The notes below the pieces were generated by a model. That model was not told where the DNA came from. It made no database searches and was given only the letters and a program-made list of their open reading frames with translations. This document shows positions 5,212 to 9,232 of a stretch of 9,232 nucleotides of DNA, in pieces; position 1 is the stretch's first letter, and the number at the start of each line of letters is the position of its first letter. Source of the stretch: Planctomycetota bacterium (GTDB lineage: Bacteria > Planctomycetota > Phycisphaerae > WQYP01); assembly GCA_021799715.1 (NCBI GenBank), contig JAJYZY010000092.1:1-9232 (forward strand). Direction: 5' to 3'. A program made the position numbers and the translations under genes.

Positions 5212-7259
5212 GGATTGGCGGCCTCCGGCAAGTAGCCCCGCTGCTGCATGAGTTGGATGCACGTTTTCACAATTGGTCCGGCAACCTGTCCGCCGTAGCC
5301 GCCCATTTCCACCACCGCCGCGATGACGTACTTGGGGTGTGCCGCCGGCACGCAGCCGATGAACCAGCCGTCATCACCTTTTACAACACTGATTTTGCCG
5401 TCATGTTTTACCAGTTCCGCGGTCTGGGCGGTTCCGGTTTTTCCCTCCACCGGCAGAGTGAAATTGACCATGTTGGCGGTTCCCAGCGGGCCATGAACGA
5501 CCAGGTACATGCCTTTGTAAATATATTTCAGATAGGACGTATTAATATCTATTTTGCGGGCTGGCGGGCGGTGAAACTGCTGGATAAGTTGCGGATGCAT
5601 CCACAATCCGCCGCGCAACATGGCCGTATAACCGTTGGCCATCTGCAACGGCGTTACCGCCATCGGCCCCTGTCCGATCCCCATCATAATGGCGTCATCA
5701 AGGCGTTTAATATTGCTGATGGAATGATCCGTCGGCGGCAGATAACCGCCGGTCTCTTCTGCCAGACCGATACCGGTGGGTGCACCCAGGCCATAACTGC
5801 GATAACCGGCGACCAGCCGTGTGAGTCCCAATCGCATGCCGACATTGTAAAAAAACACATCGCAGGACTCTTCCAAACCCGATACCACATCGGTTAATCC
5901 GCGTCCGTAGGGGTAAGAATCATCACGAAACACATTGGGATGATTTGGAAACAGGCACGGGCCGCAGTTGATAATGGTTTGCGGCGTAATGACTCCTTCC
6001 GTCATGGCGAAGGATGATTCCAGCGGCTTGACAATACTGCCGGGCGGGAAGGCGCTGGACATGGCGCGATCCATCAGGGGCAATCTTGGATCTTTCAATA
6101 ACAGTGAATAATCTTTGTGAATGGTGTTGATATTGTAGCCCGGTTCCGAAAGCATCAACAACACACGATTGTTTTTAACCGACAGCACCACAACCGCCGC
6201 ATTGTGCATCTGCCCGTTAAAATACAGCAAATGCGTGGTGGGGTCTTCGAGCTTTTCTCTCAGTGCCCGCTGAAGATTAATATCCAGAGTCAGACGGATA
6301 TTCTGGCCGGGAATCGGCTTGCGATAATCCGCTTTTACCGCATGGCCCTCCAGATTAACCAGCCGTACGCCGCGGGTGCCGCGCAGTAATTTTTCAGCGG
6401 CCTGCTCAACTCCGGTGGCCCCCATGGTATCACCGGGCAAATATCCCTTCAGATGCCCGGGCGTGTCCCGCAGGCTTCCCGCGATGAGCCGCGGCAGAAC
6501 AAATGGATGCTTCTCGACCACCGCGGCTGTTACCTGCCGCATGTAGCCGATCAGATGCGCTCCGACATCATTATACGGATAGACGCGATGTGTGCCGGCT
6601 TCAACCACCAGACCCGGATAATGGCGGGCATGCTTTTGGAAATAGGCGGCGGCGGCAAAGCCGATATCGGGAATAACCGTGTGCGCTTCATGAGCTTCGG
6701 AAAGATCAATATTATTCGCCAGGCCCATCTGTTCATCCAGATCATCCGGGGATGTTCCCGAGTGCCGCAGATGCGAATAGCGCACCGTCCATACATCTTC
6801 CCGGAGTAGCTGCATTCGGCTGCGGATGATGTCAAAACTATGCAGCACCTGCCCCAGTGGCACGCCGCAATGATCGGCAATAGATTCCGGCATGTGATCC
6901 AGTTCAGCGTTGATTTTGCGCTTCTCAGCCGGCAGGTGAACCAGCAATTGCGCACGGGATAATTTGTGCCTTTCCAGATGGCGAATCGCCACCATGGTGA
7001 TCCACTGGGCATCATGGTTCATGGCCTGATATTGAATGGCCAGATTGTAGCATGGGGTTTCCACCGCCAGAAGACGGCCGTCACGATCCAATATCTCCCC
7101 CCGGCGTGTGGGAATCATGTAATGCCGATACGTAAAGCTGCGCGCTTCATCCCGCCAGTGCTGGTGCTGGAAGATTTCCAGGGCGGCCAGACGGGTGCCA
7201 ATAACAGCCATTACCATGACCGCCAACACCACCAGCATAATGAGTCGCCGCCTTAACAT
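5208..7259 (-). CDS. mrdA: Penicillin-binding protein 2 (peptidoglycan D,D-transpeptidase)
   Basis: PBP2 cross-links peptide stems in the elongasome and activates RodA. From ATG 7259 it has 683 residues, a little longer than the roughly 630 of the Escherichia coli protein. An N-terminal membrane anchor (about 6-28, MLVVLAVMVMAVIGTRL within it) is followed by the RRGEILDRDGRLLA motif typical of class B PBPs (52-65). The pedestal domain comes next, then the transpeptidase. The catalytic triad motifs are intact: SIVK (408-411, Ser nucleophile), SCD (465-467, the same S-x-D variant as in E. coli PBP2) and KTG (607-609). The start at 7259 has AGGAG nine bases upstream; an ATG at 7286 would add nine residues, has a poor ribosome site and lies inside a hairpin. 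It is followed directly by rodA with a GTGA overlap. The full-length reading frame argues for a working elongasome and a beta-lactam target. Confidence 0.95.
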   Translation of the reverse strand: MLRRRLIMLVVLAVMVMAVIGTRLAALEIFQHQHWRDEARSFTYRHYMIPTRRGEILDRDGRLLAVETPCYNLAIQYQAMNHDAQWITMVAIRHLERHKLSRAQLLVHLPAEKRKINAELDHMPESIADHCGVPLGQVLHSFDIIRSRMQLLREDVWTVRYSHLRHSGTSPDDLDEQMGLANNIDLSEAHEAHTVIPDIGFAAAAYFQKHARHYPGLVVEAGTHRVYPYNDVGAHLIGYMRQVTAAVVEKHPFVLPRLIAGSLRDTPGHLKGYLPGDTMGATGVEQAAEKLLRGTRGVRLVNLEGHAVKADYRKPIPGQNIRLTLDINLQRALREKLEDPTTHLLYFNGQMHNAAVVVLSVKNNRVLLMLSEPGYNINTIHKDYSLLLKDPRLPLMDRAMSSAFPPGSIVKPLESSFAMTEGVITPQTIINCGPCLFPNHPNVFRDDSYPYGRGLTDVVSGLEESCDVFFYNVGMRLGLTRLVAGYRSYGLGAPTGIGLAEETGGYLPPTDHSISNIKRLDDAIMMGIGQGPMAVTPLQMANGYTAMLRGGLWMHPQLIQQFHRPPARKIDINTSYLKYIYKGMYLVVHGPLGTANMVNFTLPVEGKTGTAQTAELVKHDGKISVVKGDDGWFIGCVPAAHPKYVIAAVVEMGGYGGQVAGPIVKTCIQLMQQRGYLPEAANP

Positions 7260-7284
7260 CTGGGTTGGCTCCTGTTGCCGCCGC

Positions 7285-7335
7285 ATAAACCGGATGCCGC
7301 CTGCGCCTTGATCTTAGCGTCAGGCGGCGGTTTAT
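7285..7335 (-). repeat. Long bulged hairpin in the mreD-mrdA gap
   Basis: ATAAACC (7285-7291) pairs with GGTTTAT (7329-7335). After a four-base bulge, GCCGCCTG (7296-7303) pairs with CAGGCGGC (7321-7328), and past a one-base bulge CGC (7304-7306) pairs with GCG (7317-7319). That gives 18 pairs around a 10-base loop. It lies 26 bases before the mrdA start and covers the alternative ATG at 7286. No T-run follows on either strand, so a simple intrinsic terminator is unlikely. Modulation of mrdA expression, or RNA processing between mreD and mrdA, is more plausible. Confidence 0.5.
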
Positions 7336-7340
7336 TTCAA
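7311..7340 (-). promoter_or_regulatory. Possible mrdA-rodA promoter
   Basis: TTGAAA (7335-7340, five of six matches to the -35 consensus) and TAAGAT (7311-7316, four of six matches to the -10) are 18 bases apart on the minus strand. Transcription would begin near 7304 and give a leader of about 45 bases. The element overlaps the hairpin, so an RNA made here would lack the hairpin's 5' arm, while read-through RNA from mreD would contain it. Confidence 0.3.
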
Positions 7341-7349
7341 CGAACAGAC

Positions 7350-7361
7350 GTGATGCATCAC
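7350..7361. promoter_or_regulatory. 12-bp perfect palindrome, possible operator
   Basis: GTGATGCATCAC is a perfect inverted repeat with no spacer. It lies nine bases upstream of the possible -35 box of mrdA. This is a typical size and place for binding of a dimeric regulator, but nothing in the window identifies one. A chance palindrome cannot be excluded. Confidence 0.3.
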
Positions 7362-7415
7362 CGATTTATTTCGCGACGGACTTGCACCGCCGCAACGGAG
7401 CGGCCATGAGACCAG

Positions 7416-7952
7416 TCAGCGGACGATGCCCCGGCGATGCTGCAAATCAAACCCGAGCATATCACCGAGAAGAAATAGCGCACGGAAAATCCATGGTGCC
7501 ACCGCCGCGGTATACAGGCTGCTGGATAATATAATCCCCGCATACCCCAGAATATTGATAATCGGCACCGGTCGTCCGGCAAGAAACAATACCAAATGGC
7601 CAACCGCCAGACGCCCGGACAGGAACAGCAATACCGCCAGAAAGGTTATGACCATCTGCCCCAGCACGCTGGAGCGGAATATGTGCATGCGGATGCTGAC
7701 AATGCCAAGCGCGATCATACCGGCCAGAATCGCCTCCAGGCCCACAATGGATTGGCCGGTAAGATCATACATCAATCCACACCAGAAACAGGCCAGAAGG
7801 GCGGCATCTTTTTCCGCAAACAGCGCGTAGAACACCGCCAGCATAAAAATATATTCGATGTGGAAATAACCGAATTCACTCCATTGCCCCAAATGAGCGG
7901 CCTGAAGGGCCGTGGCAAAATAGAGCAACAAAAAGAATGTCAGCCACCGCAT
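7416..7952 (-). CDS. mreD: Rod-shape-determining membrane protein MreD
   Basis: MreD is a small polytopic inner-membrane protein of the elongasome that works with MreC and the PBP2-RodA pair. From ATG 7952 it has 178 residues and about six hydrophobic segments. The first is at residues 1-20 (MRWLTFFLLLYFATALQ), then come segments near 34-47, 53-66 and 74-90, one near 97-115 and one in the last 60 residues. The GLMYDLTGQSIVGLEAILAG segment (about 60-79) matches the G-x-x-x-D-L...G-L pattern typical of MreD. The frame extends back to a GTG at 8033, but that would overlap the lipoprotein gene and place a polar tail in front of the first helix, so 7952 is preferred although its ribosome site is weak. 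It lies 47 bp after the lipoprotein stop and 156 bp before mrdA. The family is divergent; neighbours add much of the certainty. Confidence 0.83.
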   Translation of the reverse strand: MRWLTFFLLLYFATALQAAHLGQWSEFGYFHIEYIFMLAVFYALFAEKDAALLACFWCGLMYDLTGQSIVGLEAILAGMIALGIVSIRMHIFRSSVLGQMVITFLAVLLFLSGRLAVGHLVLFLAGRPVPIINILGYAGIILSSSLYTAAVAPWIFRALFLLGDMLGFDLQHRRGIVR

Positions 7953-7999
7953 ATCAGAGAGTATGCCGCCAAACCCTTCGGAAGGGAAGCGGATAACAA

Positions 8000-8458
8000 T
8001 CAGGGATTGGACCCGTAGGTGATTTTCTTCCACTGATCGGGCTGCACAGTCACCATCGCATCGCTGCGAATCTGATCATACTGCTGCCGGGTAATGGGCG
8101 TTGATACCGCGCCAACCTGATTCGGATCATGATGGAAGCGAATAACCAGTTGATCCGACATGACGTTGACATCATACATCGGGCCGTTGATGATCACTTC
8201 GTTAAGCGTGCCGGTTTCATCCGGCTTGAGTGACCAGGGGCCAACGGAACTGATCAGGGCCTGGGTGTCCGGCAAAATATTCGATGACGCCGGGATCGGC
8301 ACGTCAATCGCTGATCGACGGTGGGTGCCGTCTATGACACTCAAGGTGAAATGAGCCGGGGCGGTCAAATCCACCGGCGGCTGCTGATACGTGCATCCAG
8401 TCAGCAAAAGACCAGTTACACCAGCTAGAACAATACGTTTCGCACATTTCGTTACCAC
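8000..8458 (-). CDS. Small lipoprotein of unknown function
   Basis: The product has 152 residues. It begins with a lipoprotein signal peptide: basic residues at 4-8, a hydrophobic stretch at 9-19, and the lipobox LTGC at 19-22, so C22 is probably acylated. Residue 23 is not Asp, which in E. coli rules would favour the outer membrane. The mature part is about 130 residues, rich in beta-prone segments (AHFTLSVIDGTHRRS, LNEVIINGPMYDVNVMSDQL, QLVIRFHHDPNQVGAV), and ends shortly after WKKITYG. I do not recognise the family. The start is GTG at 8458 with AAGGGG eight bases upstream. It occupies the position where mreC is found in the classical mreBCD order. It is not MreC, because it lacks the membrane helix and coiled coil. 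A role in envelope assembly is inferred from its position only. Confidence 0.75.
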   Translation of the reverse strand: MVTKCAKRIVLAGVTGLLLTGCTYQQPPVDLTAPAHFTLSVIDGTHRRSAIDVPIPASSNILPDTQALISSVGPWSLKPDETGTLNEVIINGPMYDVNVMSDQLVIRFHHDPNQVGAVSTPITRQQYDQIRSDAMVTVQPDQWKKITYGSNP

Positions 8459-8557
8459 GCCTGTTTCCCCTTGTAATTAAAAAAGACATCCCTGTATTTT
8501 CCAGACATATTCATGCCTCTTAATGCCTGCCCAACGTTGCATCCATGCCCACCGCAA

Positions 8558-8986
8558 TCACAACGAATTTAGATCAAATACCGGCGTTCCGGTTATCAGC
8601 GGACGCCGGGGGGCGGTAAAGGCTTCATCAAAATCAAACACATCCCGAAAATCGTCTATGTTGTCTTCCGGTGTTTTGTGCATCATTCCACTTTCCACCA
8701 TCGCGAAAACAATTTTACCAAAATCCATGGTAGTGTGAATATTCCAGTGCGCCAATACCGCCCCGGCCAGGACACCATAATTGCGAATGGCCAAATCGCG
8801 CAATCCTCTGGCTAAATCCTGACCCGAAACATGGCGTTGACCGTCAGGCATCGCTTCAACGGCTTTGGCGCAATACACGCGTTGTACGGTTAGCGCCAAG
8901 CCCTCCCGCACAAAGTCAAATGCCTCCGGCGGATAAACGGTCTGCTGCGAGACTTCGTCAATCGATTTTTTAGTGAGTTTGTTCAT
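8558..8986 (-). CDS. Minf_1886 family protein (function unknown)
   Basis: This 142-residue cytoplasmic protein resembles the Minf_1886 family, which I know mainly from planctomycetes, verrucomicrobia and relatives. Recognisable blocks are YPPEAFDFVREGLALTVQ (18-35), the central HVSGQDLARGLRDLAIRNYG (52-71), the VLAHWNIHTTMDFGKIVFAMVE run (key part TTMDFGKIVFAMVE, 85-98) and DFRDVFDFDEAF (112-123). No enzymatic activity is established for the family to my knowledge. The start is ATG at 8986 with no good Shine-Dalgarno sequence; AGGG lies 13 bases away, farther than normal. It is 99 bp upstream of the lipoprotein gene, with no clear promoter or terminator in that gap, so co-transcription toward mreD is possible. 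It is the main lineage marker in this window. Confidence 0.82.
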   Translation of the reverse strand: MNKLTKKSIDEVSQQTVYPPEAFDFVREGLALTVQRVYCAKAVEAMPDGQRHVSGQDLARGLRDLAIRNYGVLAGAVLAHWNIHTTMDFGKIVFAMVESGMMHKTPEDNIDDFRDVFDFDEAFTAPRRPLITGTPVFDLNSL

Positions 8987-9007
8987 TATCTATGCGTATC
9001 CCTATAC

Positions 9008-9043
9008 TGCGGAAAAACCGATCCGCAATGCACTATTATTATA
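9008..9043 (-). promoter_or_regulatory. Possible promoter and leader hairpin of the Minf_1886 gene
   Basis: A perfect TATAAT (9038-9043) lies on the minus strand 52 bases before the start codon; I find no convincing -35 box at 16-18 bases. Just downstream, TGCGGA (9022-9027) and TCCGCA (9008-9013) form a six-pair stem with an eight-base loop containing TTTT. It could serve as an upstream terminator for the AraC gene or as a leader hairpin. Transcription from this box would start near 9031. Confidence 0.35.
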
Positions 9044-9109
9044 TACGATTTTCAGCGATCGCGGGTCTATTGATTCTCCTATTGACGTTCAGGCGATGGC
9101 CCTTGCACG

Positions 9110-9232
9110 TTAAGCCTGTCGCAGCGGTAACTTCGCCTGCCGTCGAAACGCAGTGGGCGTCATGCCGACGGCCCGACGAAACATCACATTAAACGTTGCC
9201 GAGGTACGGAATCCGGAATTTTCTCCGACTTC
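9110..9232 (-). CDS. AraC/XylS-family transcriptional regulator, C-terminal fragment
   Basis: The last 40 codons of a regulator enter from the right edge. The visible sequence reads VGENSGFRTSATFNVMFRRA and then VGMTPTAFRRQAK. This is the second helix-turn-helix of AraC proteins, including the normal G-F-x-x-x-x-x-F-x-x-x-F spacing and the G-x-T-P-x-x-F-R motif. It ends at TAA (9110-9112). The ligand-binding part is outside the window, so the effector and targets are unknown. The 123 bp between it and the Minf_1886 gene carry a TATAAT box and a hairpin, so the two are probably separate units. Confidence 0.88.
   Translation of the reverse strand, partial: EVGENSGFRTSATFNVMFRRAVGMTPTAFRRQAKLPLRQA

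Noticed and set aside
5127..5897. 256-codon open frame on the plus strand
   Set aside because: It is antisense to mrdA and the mrdA-rodA junction. Its His-, Arg- and Gln-rich composition is that of a shadow frame, and mrdA has intact catalytic motifs throughout.
8992..9192. 66-codon plus-strand frame with a membrane-like segment
   Set aside because: It is antisense to the AraC C-terminal coding region and the promoter-like gap; no ribosome site is evident.
1..9232. CRISPR array, tRNA or rRNA genes
   Set aside because: No regularly spaced direct repeats, tRNA cloverleaf or rRNA-like sequence was seen on either strand by eye.

Overview
All convincing genes in this window lie on the minus strand, so the region reads from right (9232) to left (1). 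The content points to a bacterium of the PVC superphylum, probably a planctomycete-like lineage. The main reason is a Minf_1886-type protein, a family I know mainly from that group. It sits beside elongasome genes, a type IB GTP cyclohydrolase and a four-cluster ferredoxin. Phylum placement is inference, since no rRNA or ribosomal protein gene is present.

Right part (9232 to 7416): the last 40 residues of an AraC-type regulator are followed by a Minf_1886-family gene, a small unrecognised lipoprotein gene and mreD.

Middle (7415 to 3985): mrdA (PBP2) and rodA overlap by the four bases GTGA. With mreD they supply the transpeptidase, the SEDS glycosyltransferase and a membrane scaffold protein of lateral cell-wall growth. 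All the catalytic motifs I looked for are intact. mreB and mreC are not in the window, and the usual mreC position is taken by the lipoprotein. The mreD-mrdA gap holds a long imperfect hairpin, a 12-bp palindrome and a possible promoter.

Left-middle (3984 to 1599): a promoter-like sequence with a perfect TATAAT lies right at the start of a ferredoxin-like gene, which suggests a leaderless mRNA. Next come hisI (histidine biosynthesis) and, after a 175-bp gap, folE2 (first step to folate or queuosine precursors). The folE2 leader can fold into two nested perfect 9-bp helices plus a short third one. It is a candidate cis-regulatory RNA.

Left end (1598 to 1): a 386-bp gene-free stretch contains a 134-bp element bounded by 20-bp perfect inverted repeats. 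It is followed by two tightly linked genes of unknown function (244 and 120 aa), the most accessory-looking part of the window. A purine-rich ribosome-binding-like sequence at the extreme left edge suggests another gene starts just outside.

The strongest candidates for something undescribed are the folE2 leader RNA, the inverted-repeat element with its downstream unknown gene pair, and the lipoprotein in the mreC position.
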